Notes: generated by a model from the letters alone, not told the origin. DNA of 64,000 nucleotides from Janthinobacterium sp. FW305-129 (GCF_020858115.1 NZ_JACYMM010000002.1:62001-126000); one strand, 5' to 3'. Numbered from the stretch's first letter, positions 9,554 to 19,171 are shown. Translations and numbers: made by a program.

Positions 9554-9713
9554 ATTGACATTATATGTTATAAATTTGTAATTTAGCTATGGACGCACCT
9601 ATTTTTACACCGATCAGGCCACACCCCAGTTGCTTCCACGCAGCATGGCCAGCTTCATTCTGCGCGCCACGGCTTGAATCGGCAACAAATACTTGCTGGC
9701 TGTACACATACCG
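9554..9713. promoter_or_regulatory. Intergenic promoter region before the GT4/AsnB operon
   Basis: 160 bases without a gene, much more AT-rich than its surroundings between 9555 and 9605. On the minus strand it holds TATAAT at 9565-9560 but no clear -35 at 16-18 bases. I see no terminator for the upstream gene. Confidence 0.4.
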
Positions 9714-10934
9714 TCAGGCGCCAGCCAGGGCCCGGTAGCGCTGCGCCAGTTCGGCCGACAGCACGCGGTAGCTGCGTTGCGTTTCGATATACGCGGCGCC
9801 GGCCTGGGCACGCGCGCGCGCCGCCGGCACATCGCGCAGGATCGCCGTCATCGCCACGGCCAGCGCCGCCGGATTGCTGGCCGTCAGCCAGCCCGCCTGG
9901 CTGTCCGACAGCACGCGCACCTGGTCGGGATTGTCATTGCCCACGGCCGGCAGGCACAGGGCCAGGTATTCCAGCAGCTTGGTGGGCGAACAGACATCGC
10001 CGATGATGCCGCGGGGAAAGTACGACAGTGCCGCATCGGTGCCCGCCAGCAAGGGCCAGGCCTGGCTCGACGGCAGCCAGCCCGTCACGCGCACGGCGTC
10101 GGCCAGTCCCGCGCGCTGCGCGTAGGCCAGCAAGGCATCCACGTCGGACGGCGTGTCCGAGGCGCCGATCAGCAGCAGACAGGCGTCGGGCAACTGCTGG
10201 CGCACGATCAGCAAGGCGTCGAGCAGGCGTTCGAGCTGGCGCGACTGGTCCAACGTGCCCAGGTAGCCCAGCAGCGGCACGCTTTCCCAGCCGGCGGGCC
10301 GGCACGCCACGATCGATTGCTGGCCCAGCACTTCCGTATCCACGCCCATCGGCACGGCGCTCATGCGCTGCGCGGCGATGCCGTGCGTGCGCATCAGTTC
10401 GAGCATCGCCTCGCTTTGCACGAAGACATGGTCGGCGCGCGGCAGCAGCACCCGGTACAGCAGCCAGCGCTCGACCAGGCCCTTGCACAGCACCAGGCGC
10501 GCGCGCAAGGTGCGGCGCTGCGCCAGGCTGCTGCGCGCCCGCTCGATGCGGCCTTCGCTGATCAGGAACGAGACCCAGTAATAAAAGGGGATGCCTTTCA
10601 GGCGCGCCGCCAGCAGGGCCAGCAGCCCCGTCGGCACCATGTCGCGCACCTGGATCGCATCGCAGCTGGCGCGCCTGGCGGCCAGCAAGGCGCGCACGCA
10701 GGTCCATTGGAACGCCAGTTCGCGCGCGATGCGGTTGTGCCGGAAGCGCCCGCTGCGCACGGAGCGAAAGCCCTGCCCCGGTTGTGCCTGCGCCGCGGGC
10801 GCATCGGGCGAAGGCATGCCGACGATGTCGCATTCGATGCCGTGGCGCGGCAGGTATTTGCCGAACAGCACGGCGACGTCGGCGCGGAAGGTGGGCAAGC
10901 TTTCCGGTACAAATTGCAAAATCTTCAGGGGCAT
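9714..10934 (-). CDS. Glycosyltransferase, GT4 family
   Basis: 406 residues from the ATG at 10934 (MPLKILQFVPESLPTFRAD). A GTG start at 10991 would add 19 residues; neither has a good ribosome site, so the start is uncertain. The C-terminal domain contains PLLGYLGTLDQSRQLERLLD and SPTKLLEYLALCLPAVGND, the donor-binding region of GT-B transferases. It stands between the terminator at 11063-11098 and the intergenic promoter at 9554-9713, so it may start its own transcript. The sugar transferred is unknown. Confidence 0.83.
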   Translation of the reverse strand: MPLKILQFVPESLPTFRADVAVLFGKYLPRHGIECDIVGMPSPDAPAAQAQPGQGFRSVRSGRFRHNRIARELAFQWTCVRALLAARRASCDAIQVRDMVPTGLLALLAARLKGIPFYYWVSFLISEGRIERARSSLAQRRTLRARLVLCKGLVERWLLYRVLLPRADHVFVQSEAMLELMRTHGIAAQRMSAVPMGVDTEVLGQQSIVACRPAGWESVPLLGYLGTLDQSRQLERLLDALLIVRQQLPDACLLLIGASDTPSDVDALLAYAQRAGLADAVRVTGWLPSSQAWPLLAGTDAALSYFPRGIIGDVCSPTKLLEYLALCLPAVGNDNPDQVRVLSDSQAGWLTASNPAALAVAMTAILRDVPAARARAQAGAAYIETQRSYRVLSAELAQRYRALAGA

Positions 10935-11062
10935 GGGGAAACCGTCTACCTGGCGCGTCAGAGGGGAAGATGGCTCGGGCATAGTCTGCACGAGCCGATA
11001 CTCATATGAATTTATTATCTATGTTACATGAAAAACAGCATGGCCGTGACTGGCTGCGGCGC

Positions 11063-11098
11063 AAAAAAAAAAGCAATGCCTGGGCTGGCATTGCTTTT
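11063..11098 (-). terminator. Rho-independent terminator of the secreted heparinase-like gene
   Basis: Stem AAGCAATGCC (11071-11080) pairs with GGCATTGCTT (11087-11096) around a six-base loop. Read on the minus strand it is followed by a run of ten T (A run at 11063-11072). It lies 20 bases after the stop at 11119 and separates that gene from the next GT4 gene. Confidence 0.9.
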
Positions 11099-11118
11099 CT
11101 TGTGCGGTGCGCGTGGCT

Positions 11119-13374
11119 TTACTTGGGCAGCGGCAACGTCAGCGTTTGCGTGCCGACGATCACCTTGCGCAAGCCGCCGCTGGTGTCGAGCTTGACGGCG
11201 GTGTTCTTGCAGCCCACGTCGAGCACGGTGAGGAATTCGCCGCTGGTGGCCGCGGCCGCCTTGACGAACACGCCATGGTCTTCATAGGTGCCGGCTTGCG
11301 GCGGCGGCCCCACGCGGCGCTCGAAGCGCTGCGCCGTGGTGGTCAAGGGCACGATGCACACGCTGCGGCTCTGGTTGGTGACCGAGATCTTGCCGGCAGC
11401 GTCGACGACGATCGGCGCGTAGCCATGGAAATTCCATTCGAACACGCGCGGCGTGGCCGACGAGAACTGGTCGAGGATGACGGCCGTGTTGCTGCCGCGC
11501 ACATACCAGATCTTGCGCACGGCCGACTTGAGCTGCCCCGCATACGCCAGCGTGGCGTCGCCCTCCACGTAATCGACGGCCGGCGTGGTGGAAAACGCCA
11601 TGATGCGGCCATTGCGCGCCAGCGGCTCTTCATAGCCATCCACGTTTTGCCCGATGCCGCCGTCAAAGGTCAGCGCATTGTGCGACTTCGACGGACGGTA
11701 CCAGGAATTCCACAGCGGCGAATCGTACCAGTCATACCAGCCCGTCTCCGTCAGCAGCGGCACGCCGCCGCTGAACAGCACGAAGCCGTTCTGGTCGCCA
11801 TGGCTGTGGTTGAACGAGCCATACGCGCTGGACTTGAAGTACAGCGAAGTGCGGCCACTGTCGGCCAGGTTGCTGTGCATGGCCGTCCAGCCGATGCTCG
11901 GATAGTAGGCGGCGTTGGCCGGCGGCGTGGGAGTCGCCGTCACCGTATTGACGGGCATCGGGTAAGGCGACTGCAGGGTGGCCAGCACGTCGTCGGGACG
12001 CGTCAGGTTCTTCACATACCAGGCCGACTGCGGCGTGGCGTAGCGCGAGGCGAAGCCTTTCATGAAGCGGAACTCGGGCGCCGTCTCGTGGCCATCGCCA
12101 AAGACGTGGGTTTGCTGGCCCGGCGGCACGAAATGCATGAGGAATTGCGCAAAGCCGCGCGACCAGGGCTTGTCGAACATGTTTACGCCCGTGGCCTGCG
12201 CCAGCGCCGGCCAGATCTGCAGCGCGAAGTCGGCCTCGTATTCCGCATACGCCGTGCCGTTGGCGAAACCGCCCTCCGGACCGCTCCAGATGCTGAACGA
12301 GCTGGCAAACGCGCGGAAGGCGAAGTCGAACCAGGTCTGCGCCTCGGGAATGTCGCCCAGCGCCAGCGTCGACGTCAGGGTCAGGTAGGCCATGCTGGTG
12401 GCCGCATGCGAATCATACGGATACTGGTCGAGGCGCCCGCCATTGGCCGACAAATCCTTGTACAGCGCATTCGTGCGCGCCGCCACCACGGACAGCCACT
12501 TGGTGCGCCGCGTCGTATCGCCATTGACGACCAGCGCCGTACCCAGGTTGTCGATGGCCTTCATCAGGCTTTGCGCCATGACGCGGCTGGCCATGTCCTG
12601 GTTGACGAAGCTGGTGGGACCGGTGATGTTCAGCGCGGCGAACTGGTCGCCGCGGCGGATCGCTTCATCGAGGTAGATCTTTTCGCCCGTCAGGCGGTAC
12701 AGCAGGGCCGCGCCTTCCAGCTGGCGCGCATTCGGATTGACGCGCGTCATGATGTTGGCCGCCTGCGCCACCACGGCGGCCGTGCGGATGGCGCCCGGCA
12801 CCAGCGGCCATTCGGCGTCGGACACCGTCTTGAGCGCCGTCATGTAGTACTTCACTTCGTTCGTCAGGCCATTTAACGCCGGCGTGCGGTCCGTGCGCAT
12901 GGCCGAGGTCCACGTGGAAAACAGCTTGGTCCCGCTGGGCAGTGCGCGCGGCCGGGGCTTGCTCAGGATAGTGTTACGCAAAGTCACATTTTCCGGCACT
13001 TCGAACAGCTGCGAGTTACTACCGATCACAAAGTTGCGGGGGCTGGACCACTCTTGCGAAGTGGATGGCCGCACGCGCCATGTATAGTTACCTACAGGAA
13101 ATGATTTCGGCGGCAAATACCAATTGCGCGAAGTATTGAAGGTTTTATACAGCACACCGCCCTGCATCACCTGGACGACGTAGGCTGGCGGCAAGGTGGC
13201 ATGCCGTGACCAGGTGAAGGTGGGAGGATTTTGCGGCTGCGACTGCATATTGTCGGGCAGAGGACGAACGGCAAGGGCTTCGCTCGACTGGACCCAGTCG
13301 GCCTGGGCCATTCCGCACAGCGGCAATAACAATAGCCAGGCGGCGCGCAGCAGGGGACGTTTGCTAGATTTCAT
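11119..13374 (-). CDS. Secreted heparinase II/III-family protein with N-terminal DUF4962-like region
   Basis: 751 residues. The start at 13374 is preceded by AAAGGAAG and gives a clean signal peptide (MKSSKRPLLRAAWLLLLPLC, cut after QA-DW). Residues about 40-120 form a fibronectin-like segment (FTWSRHATLPPAYVVQV). A helical toroid with DSHAATSMAYLTLT follows, then the heparinase beta-sandwich region FNHSHGDQNGFVLFSGGVPL and SKSHNALTFDGG. It is probably periplasmic, where it could cleave or trim an acidic polysaccharide; enzymes of this kind often free chains or clear misplaced polymer. It has its own terminator and a probable promoter in the 193 bases upstream. Substrate unknown; lyase activity not provable here. 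Confidence 0.85.
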   Translation of the reverse strand: MKSSKRPLLRAAWLLLLPLCGMAQADWVQSSEALAVRPLPDNMQSQPQNPPTFTWSRHATLPPAYVVQVMQGGVLYKTFNTSRNWYLPPKSFPVGNYTWRVRPSTSQEWSSPRNFVIGSNSQLFEVPENVTLRNTILSKPRPRALPSGTKLFSTWTSAMRTDRTPALNGLTNEVKYYMTALKTVSDAEWPLVPGAIRTAAVVAQAANIMTRVNPNARQLEGAALLYRLTGEKIYLDEAIRRGDQFAALNITGPTSFVNQDMASRVMAQSLMKAIDNLGTALVVNGDTTRRTKWLSVVAARTNALYKDLSANGGRLDQYPYDSHAATSMAYLTLTSTLALGDIPEAQTWFDFAFRAFASSFSIWSGPEGGFANGTAYAEYEADFALQIWPALAQATGVNMFDKPWSRGFAQFLMHFVPPGQQTHVFGDGHETAPEFRFMKGFASRYATPQSAWYVKNLTRPDDVLATLQSPYPMPVNTVTATPTPPANAAYYPSIGWTAMHSNLADSGRTSLYFKSSAYGSFNHSHGDQNGFVLFSGGVPLLTETGWYDWYDSPLWNSWYRPSKSHNALTFDGGIGQNVDGYEEPLARNGRIMAFSTTPAVDYVEGDATLAYAGQLKSAVRKIWYVRGSNTAVILDQFSSATPRVFEWNFHGYAPIVVDAAGKISVTNQSRSVCIVPLTTTAQRFERRVGPPPQAGTYEDHGVFVKAAAATSGEFLTVLDVGCKNTAVKLDTSGGLRKVIVGTQTLTLPLPK

Positions 13375-13567
13375 GGCGGGGGCTTCCTTTGCCGGGGGGC
13401 GGATTGAAGGTCGGGAAAACATTACTTTTGGTTACTATTTAACTTGTACAATGTTACCGCAACGCAAACAGTACGGCTTTTTCGCACACAAGTATGGAGG
13501 TTTGGGCGCCCAAAGAACTCGGGCGTATGCCGCAATTATACCGAAATGCCTCCCGGCAACGCCGGAA
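13375..13567. promoter_or_regulatory. Leader and promoter region of the secreted heparinase-like gene
   Basis: 193 bases without a gene. The minus strand shows a TATAAT at about 13540 and, nearer the gene, TTGCGG and AATAGT spaced by 17 bases. A 14-base perfect palindrome, TTTGGGCGCCCAAA, lies at 13501-13514 and could be a protein site or an RNA hairpin in the leader. None of these is decisive. Confidence 0.35.
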
Positions 13568-14512
13568 TTAAGCGGGGGTGCGTGATTTACGCCACAAGGA
13601 CCAGCGCCGCGTCATGCCCGGTGTAAATAACACGCACATGGCGGCCGTCGTCCACCAGTGGCGCGTCACGCCATGGCGGGCAGCGCGCGCCAGTTCGGCC
13701 AGGGCCGCGCCGCGCCGCCCCCCTTCGAGCATTTCGCGCACCACGGCCACGCGCGCATTCGAGGCCAGCAGCAAGGCCGGCCGGCGTGCCCGGTTGCCGG
13801 CCGGCCAGGCGCGCGCGCGCGCCTCGAGCCGCAGAAACACGGGCAAGACCACGTCGCGCCCCAGGATGGCCGTCAGGCTGCCGCCCACTTCGCGCCGGTA
13901 CGCCACCAGCGGCGCCGCCGCCAGCACCAGGCGATGCTGCTCGGCCAGGCGAAACCACAAGTCCAGGTCTTCGCCGAATTGCTCGCCTTCCGGGAAACAC
14001 GGTTGCAGCGCGGCCAGCGCCGCGCGCCGCACGGCGACGGAATTGGTGCAGAAGAAGGGCCAGTGCTGGTTGAAATGCGTGAAGAATTCACCGATGCGCT
14101 GCGCCTGGGCGGGCGCGACGGGCGCGCCCGCCATGTCCGGCGTGCTGCCGGGCGCGAAACTGGTGTAGCCGGTGGCAAAAAAACAGTCGTCGGGAAATGC
14201 CTGCGCCAGGCCGACCTGCGTGCGCAGGTAGTCGGGCGCGTACAGGTCGTCCGCATCGAGAAAGCAGACGAGTTCGCCCCGCGCCTCGGCGATGCCGCGG
14301 TTGCGCGCGCGCGACACGCCGCCATTCGCCTGGCGGATCAGGCGCACGCGCGCATCCGCGCAGGCCAGCACGCGCTGCGCGCCGTCGTCGCCGGAACCGT
14401 CGTCGACCACCAGTACTTCCCAGTCGGCATGCGTCTGCGCCAGCACCGACGCCAGGGTCGCCTCGACATACGGGCCCTTGTTATACAGCGGGATGATGAC
14501 CGAGCACAGCAT
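13568..14512 (-). CDS. Glycosyltransferase family 2
   Basis: 314 residues, GT-A fold. MLCSVIIPLYNKGPYVEATL opens the N-terminal Rossmann part, followed by VVDDGSGDD, the conserved GGVSRARNRGI and the metal-binding FLDADD motif. It would transfer one sugar to the undecaprenyl-linked repeat at the inner membrane. The ATG shares one base with the stop of the upstream polymerase gene (TAATG). It is the last gene of the transcript that begins at epsD. Confidence 0.9.
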   Translation of the reverse strand: MLCSVIIPLYNKGPYVEATLASVLAQTHADWEVLVVDDGSGDDGAQRVLACADARVRLIRQANGGVSRARNRGIAEARGELVCFLDADDLYAPDYLRTQVGLAQAFPDDCFFATGYTSFAPGSTPDMAGAPVAPAQAQRIGEFFTHFNQHWPFFCTNSVAVRRAALAALQPCFPEGEQFGEDLDLWFRLAEQHRLVLAAAPLVAYRREVGGSLTAILGRDVVLPVFLRLEARARAWPAGNRARRPALLLASNARVAVVREMLEGGRRGAALAELARAARHGVTRHWWTTAAMCVLFTPGMTRRWSLWRKSRTPA

Positions 14513-15927
14513 TACGCCATTCCCGGCACGCGTACCTTGCGCGCCCTGACCGCCTGCCGGTCGGCCGTCGGATAGTAGGCGGCCACGATGATGAGCAGCA
14601 GCAAGTGCGTCAGCGCCTCGGCGGCGAAACCGGCCAGCGACAGGGGCACTTCGCTGAAGGAGCGGCTGATGATCAGCACGAACAGCGCCATCGACAGGCC
14701 CTGGCTGGCCCGCGCCGTGCGCGCCGCGCCGTACAGCAGCACGATCACGTACAGCACCAGGCCGACGGCGCCGACGGTGCCCGCGCTCGACAGGCTCTGG
14801 TAGAACTGGCTGTGCGCATGCGTGGCGTACGGCATGCCGATGCTCAGGCGGAATGCCTCATCCCAGATCTGCAAGCCATAGCCGAACACGGGGTTCTTGT
14901 GCCATTCCTGCACCGCCACCTGCCAGATCACGTCGCGCCCCGTAAAACTGAGCAATTCGAAGCCTTCATTGCTCGAGGCAAAGCGCGCCAGCTTGGCGTC
15001 GAGGTTGCCGAACATCACCAGCAGCATGCCCAGCACGCACAGCAAAATGAAACAGAAGATGCCGATGATCGACAATTGCGGGCGGCGGTAGTCGAACAGG
15101 CGCTCCTTGATCTGCTCGCGGAAACCGAAATACGCGATACAGGCAAAGCACAGGATGCAGGCGATCCAGTTGGTTTTCGATTGCGCCAGCATCAGGCTGG
15201 CCAGGCCCAGCGTCCAGGCGAACAGGTTCAGTGCGCGCCAGGCATACGGCTTGCGCCACAGGCACAGCAGGAAGGCCACGGCCATCGGTCCCAGTCCGTT
15301 CGCATGGCTGGCCAGGCCCGCATAGCGCACGCTGAGGAAGGGAATCAGCCCATGGTAGTTCTTGTTGAAGACCATGTTCGGGTTCCAGGCCGCGACGGCC
15401 GCGCTGAGCACGAGGAACAGCAAGGTCGCATTGCGCATCGACACGATGCTCATGTCCACCTCTTTCGGCGTCATCAGCAAGGCGGCGTAACCGGCCAGGA
15501 ACATGTACAGGTATTCATGCGAGACATCGGTATGGCTGCCCAGGAAGGCGGGGCTGAGAATATTCGTCAGAAAATAGATGAACAGCGCCCAGAACAGCAG
15601 CATCGGCATGGGCTTGAGCGTTTCGCGCTCCATCAAACGGTGCAGGATGCGCTCGCCGCAGGCGAAGATCACGAACAGCGAGGTCATGCGTCCAAACCAG
15701 ACGCCGACCGGGTGGCGCACCGTTTGCGCCGTCAGCAGGATCTCGTTGCCGGAGATGTCGCGGTTCGACAGGATGGCCGTCAACGCGATCGACAGCATGA
15801 CGGGATAGAACACGTAGGGCACCAGCCCCGTCTCGCGCTTATTCCCCCAATGAATGCTCAAGGCGATGACGAACACCAGCAGCAGCGCGCTGATCAGAGC
15901 AAACAGGCCAAACAGTATTTCACTCAT
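14512..15927 (-). CDS. O-antigen ligase/polymerase family membrane protein (Wzy-like)
   Basis: 471 residues, with about ten to twelve hydrophobic segments starting at residue 1 (ILFGLFALISALLLVFVIAL). A long extracytoplasmic loop in the C-terminal half contains SFTGRDVIWQVAVQEWHKNP and GYGLQIWDEAF, followed by HAHSQFYQSLSSAGTVG; this histidine-containing loop is typical of WaaL/Wzy proteins. Lying beside a flippase and exosortase genes, it most likely polymerises the repeat unit in the periplasm rather than ligating O-antigen to lipid A. Confidence 0.87.
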   Translation of the reverse strand: MSEILFGLFALISALLLVFVIALSIHWGNKRETGLVPYVFYPVMLSIALTAILSNRDISGNEILLTAQTVRHPVGVWFGRMTSLFVIFACGERILHRLMERETLKPMPMLLFWALFIYFLTNILSPAFLGSHTDVSHEYLYMFLAGYAALLMTPKEVDMSIVSMRNATLLFLVLSAAVAAWNPNMVFNKNYHGLIPFLSVRYAGLASHANGLGPMAVAFLLCLWRKPYAWRALNLFAWTLGLASLMLAQSKTNWIACILCFACIAYFGFREQIKERLFDYRRPQLSIIGIFCFILLCVLGMLLVMFGNLDAKLARFASSNEGFELLSFTGRDVIWQVAVQEWHKNPVFGYGLQIWDEAFRLSIGMPYATHAHSQFYQSLSSAGTVGAVGLVLYVIVLLYGAARTARASQGLSMALFVLIISRSFSEVPLSLAGFAAEALTHLLLLIIVAAYYPTADRQAVRARKVRVPGMA

Positions 15928-16008
15928 GTGATTCTCGCGTATCCAGTAAGTTGTCGCAGGCGCAACGCGCCGCTTGATCGGTATTTCCCTGCCCTGCTCC
16001 GCCCCGCC

Positions 16009-17511
16009 TCAGGCGCTGCAGCGGGCGCGCAGATAACTGCCCACGCGCGCCGGCAGCGGCGGACTGAAACGGGCCAGCATGCCCACCACGCGCGCGCCCA
16101 GCAAGCCCGGCCAGGCCAGCACGGCCAGCAGCAAGGTCAGGCCGCCGAGCAGCGCGCCGCCCAGGAATGCCGGCAGCGGATGGCTGCCGCCCAGGCCGCC
16201 CAGCACGGCGCCGCCCCAGCTGCCCGCGCCGGCCAGCAAGCCCATGGCCAGGCCGCGCGCGGCCAGCGGCGCCAGCTCGCCCGGCCCCACCTGCAGGCGC
16301 AAGCACGCCACCGTGCCCACCACCAGCGCGCGCGCCAGCAAGGTGCCGGCGGCGATCATGGCGACCACGGCCACGCCCTGCCCCGCCCACAGCAACAGCG
16401 CCGCGCCGGCCAGCGCGATCAGCGGCAGCTGCAGCAGGCTTTCCAGGTGCTTGCCGCCCGTATTCCATAAAATCGGCGTCGACATGCCCCACGTGATGTA
16501 GGCGGGCATGGCCAGCGCGAGGATGCTCAGCACGATGCCCGACTCTTGCCACACCTTGCCGTACAACACGCCGATCAGGTCCGGCGCCGTCATCGCCAGC
16601 AGCACGAACAGCGGCAGGATGACGATCCAGATGGTCGCCAGCACCGACAGATACGTGTCGCGCAGGCGCGGCAGATCGTCCTGCAGCTTGGCGCCCGTGG
16701 CCAGGAATGCCGGCTGCAAGGCGCTCAGGAACAGCGAGTTGGGCGTATTGGCCAGGTTGTAGCCGACCGCATACACGCCCACCGCGTGGGCATTGAGCAA
16801 GCGGCCGAGGAATACGCGGTCCATATTGTTCAGGCACCAGTTGCACAGATTCGTCACGAATACCGTCACGCCCACATTCGTCGAGCGCCGCGCGCCCTCG
16901 TACCACAGCAGCGGCTTGAGCGAAAAGCGCGTGCGCGCATACGTCAGCACCAGCGCCGTGGCCGCCTGTCCCAGCCAGGCGCACACGAGGGTCCACACGC
17001 CGGCGCCCGCATACGCGAGCGGCAAGCCCACCAGCAGGTAGCCGACGATGTAGCTGCTCACCTGGATGATGTTGAGCCAGCGGAAATCGAGCGCGCGCCG
17101 CAACAGGCTGCTGCCCGGCGCCGTCAGCGCATTCAGCAGGCAGGTCAGGCTCATCCAGGCGATCACGGGCGCGATGCGCGGTTCCTTGAAGTACGCGGCG
17201 ATCCAGGGCGCCATGAAAAACAGCAAGGTCATCGCCGCCAGGCCCGTCAGCGCCTGCCACGTCACCGTGAAGCGCACGTCTTCCTCGCTGAGCGTGCGGT
17301 TTTGCACCAGCCCCCAGGAAAAACCGAAATCGGCCAGAAAGTTGCTAAATGTCAGCACAATCAGTCCCATGGCAAACAAGCCGTAGTTTTCCGGCCCCAG
17401 CAGGCGCGCCAGCACCACTTGCGTGACCAGCTGCAGGCCAAACATGAGGACCGTGCCCATCGCCGCCCATTTGACGGCGCTGACGCTTTTCTTATTGATG
17501 TCGCTGCTCAT
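16009..17511 (-). CDS. Lipopolysaccharide/EPS repeat-unit flippase (Wzx/WzxC, MOP superfamily)
   Basis: 500 residues, about twelve to fourteen transmembrane segments. The N-terminal MGTVLMFGLQLVTQVVLARLLGPENYGLFAM is the family hallmark. It would flip undecaprenyl-diphosphate-linked repeat units across the inner membrane. The C-terminal 60 residues are rich in Ala, Gly and Leu. A long overlapping frame on the same strand (15920-17260) is not coding. It lies between EpsI and the polymerase, the expected place in a Wzx/Wzy-type cluster. Confidence 0.9.
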   Translation of the reverse strand: MSSDINKKSVSAVKWAAMGTVLMFGLQLVTQVVLARLLGPENYGLFAMGLIVLTFSNFLADFGFSWGLVQNRTLSEEDVRFTVTWQALTGLAAMTLLFFMAPWIAAYFKEPRIAPVIAWMSLTCLLNALTAPGSSLLRRALDFRWLNIIQVSSYIVGYLLVGLPLAYAGAGVWTLVCAWLGQAATALVLTYARTRFSLKPLLWYEGARRSTNVGVTVFVTNLCNWCLNNMDRVFLGRLLNAHAVGVYAVGYNLANTPNSLFLSALQPAFLATGAKLQDDLPRLRDTYLSVLATIWIVILPLFVLLAMTAPDLIGVLYGKVWQESGIVLSILALAMPAYITWGMSTPILWNTGGKHLESLLQLPLIALAGAALLLWAGQGVAVVAMIAAGTLLARALVVGTVACLRLQVGPGELAPLAARGLAMGLLAGAGSWGGAVLGGLGGSHPLPAFLGGALLGGLTLLLAVLAWPGLLGARVVGMLARFSPPLPARVGSYLRARCSA

Positions 17512-17576
17512 GATTCTCGCTATCTGCCACCGTGCGCCACGCCCGCTGGCGGTATTTCATACTTCAAAGCCACGCC

Positions 17577-18263
17577 TCAGCCGCGCGGCGCGCCGATCAG
17601 GCGGCTCCGGTCCGCCGCCGGCATGCTGGCCAGCAAGCCGTTGACGAAATCGTCCTGCAAGCGGTACGCGCGCGGCAAGTCCGTATCGATGCTCGACACG
17701 CGGAACAGCATGGCGTCGGCGACGGTGCCCGTCAAGCCGTAGCGCAATTGCTCCAGGCGCTGCTGCATGCCCACCTTGCTGATCTTGTCGCCGACGGTGA
17801 TCCAGTACGTGATGGGCTCGCTGCGGTTGCCACTCACGGCCAGCAGGCGCTTCACGGGCAGGCTGCCGTAGGCCGAGGCCAGCTCGCCGTACTCGTCGCG
17901 CTCGACCTGGAAACCCTGCGCCGCGTAGCACACTTCCGGCTTGTGCACGCCCATGTTGTCGCTCTGGTCGCCGCCGTAGGCGATCGACAGCATCACCCGT
18001 TCGCCGTGCGCATTGATGTAGGTGCGCGACAGGGTCTGGTTGTAGATCTTGTTCAGGCGCGCCTGGGTCTCCGGGTCGACCTGCAGCGGCACGATGGAGC
18101 TGTCGACGCGCCACTCGCCGAACGCTTGCGGTATCGCCGCCTCAAGCGAAAAACTGGGGCGCTGGTCGGCCAGCTTCACGCCCGGCGCCACGCCATGACT
18201 GACGACGGCCGCGCCCAGCAGCAAGGCGCCCAGCAGTACATTCATGCGCAATGCCCCGTTCAT
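17577..18263 (-). CDS. epsI: Exosortase-associated protein EpsI
   Basis: 228 residues. The start at 18263 overlaps the stop of the exosortase gene by four bases (ATGA), which decides it over a longer frame to 18317. One N-terminal hydrophobic segment (MNVLLGALLLGAAVVSHGVA) is followed by a soluble periplasmic domain. Its MLSIAYGGDQSDNMGVHKPEVCYAAQGF matches the conserved EpsI core with histidine and cysteine. EpsI nearly always accompanies EpsH-type exosortases; its biochemical job is not established. Confidence 0.92.
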   Translation of the reverse strand: MNGALRMNVLLGALLLGAAVVSHGVAPGVKLADQRPSFSLEAAIPQAFGEWRVDSSIVPLQVDPETQARLNKIYNQTLSRTYINAHGERVMLSIAYGGDQSDNMGVHKPEVCYAAQGFQVERDEYGELASAYGSLPVKRLLAVSGNRSEPITYWITVGDKISKVGMQQRLEQLRYGLTGTVADAMLFRVSSIDTDLPRAYRLQDDFVNGLLASMPAADRSRLIGAPRG

Positions 18264-19171
18264 GTCGACGCTCCCACGGTGGGCGCGCGGCGCGCCTGGC
18301 GCTTGCGCACGACCCACTGCAGCAAGCTGTCGACACTGAGGATCAGCAGCAGCGCGGAAATGAACAGCACCATGCCGGCAAAGCCATGCAGGAAGCCCTG
18401 CCCGGCCGCATCGCCGAAGTAATACGTAATCAGGGTCAGCACCACCACGCGAATGACATTGGCCGTAAAGGAAATCGGCACGATCAGCAGGGCCAGCACG
18501 ATGTTGCGGAACGGCGAAGTGTGCCGCACCAGATTCAGGTAGAACAGGCCCAGCGCTTCAAGCGTCAGCAAGGTCTGCAAGCCGGCGCAGGCGTCGGCCA
18601 CCAGCAGCTGGTACTGGCCGATCTGCAGGATCACGCCGTTACGGCCAATCGGATAGCCGGCCAGGAACAGCAGGTGTTCGGTCACATACGACACGGCCAT
18701 TTTCATCGGCATGGTCAGGGTCGTCACCAGCGGCAGCGGCAGCGGCACCATGAACAGCATGAAGAAGAAGGGAAACCACAGCACGCGCGCGGCCACCCAG
18801 CCGCGCTTGAGCAGCAGCAGCGCCAGGCCGGTGCCGATCAGGGCGAGGATTTCCAGCGACAGGATCTGCTGCGAACGGCCCAGCACATACAGCAGCAGCG
18901 CGGCGGCCAGCAGCGGCCAGCCGGCGCGGGCCGGACGGGCGCCGGCGCTCTGCGCCAGCATCTCGGGCCATTTGCGGTAGATCAGCCACAGCGACAGGGC
19001 CAGGATAATGGGGCCGTGCGCCTGCTCTTCGGTCGACCAGATGCCACGCAACAGCCCGACCAGGCTGGGCACGAGCATGGCCAGGAAGCCCAGCGCCAGC
19101 GGCAGCCAGTCCGGCACGGCGGAGCGGCCGGCCCGTGCCGGCGGCATGGCATGGCCAGGCGCAGCCATCAA
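18260..19171 (-). CDS. epsH: Exosortase (EpsH family, XrtB-like)
   Basis: 303 residues, about eight membrane segments. Exosortases are membrane cysteine enzymes thought to cleave PEP-CTERM tails and pass the protein on to the cell surface. The presumed triad is visible: Cys195 in VADACAGLQTLL, Arg241 in FTANVIRVVVL and His262 in GFLHGFAGMVLF. The partner EpsI and the epsD-E-F-G order match the methanolan cluster type, which I associate with exosortase B. The start at 19171 overlaps the epsG stop by four bases. A likely substrate is the PEP-CTERM protein at 29633-30373. Confidence 0.93.
   Translation of the reverse strand: MMAAPGHAMPPARAGRSAVPDWLPLALGFLAMLVPSLVGLLRGIWSTEEQAHGPIILALSLWLIYRKWPEMLAQSAGARPARAGWPLLAAALLLYVLGRSQQILSLEILALIGTGLALLLLKRGWVAARVLWFPFFFMLFMVPLPLPLVTTLTMPMKMAVSYVTEHLLFLAGYPIGRNGVILQIGQYQLLVADACAGLQTLLTLEALGLFYLNLVRHTSPFRNIVLALLIVPISFTANVIRVVVLTLITYYFGDAAGQGFLHGFAGMVLFISALLLILSVDSLLQWVVRKRQARRAPTVGAST

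Noticed and set aside
13501-13514. TTTGGGCGCCCAAA as a terminator
   Set aside because: Perfect palindrome with no loop and no T tract; kept only as a possible site in the leader.
15920-17260. 446-codon frame on the same strand as the flippase
   Set aside because: It overlaps the flippase in another frame, is Arg/Gly/Ala-rich, lacks membrane helices and matches no family I know.
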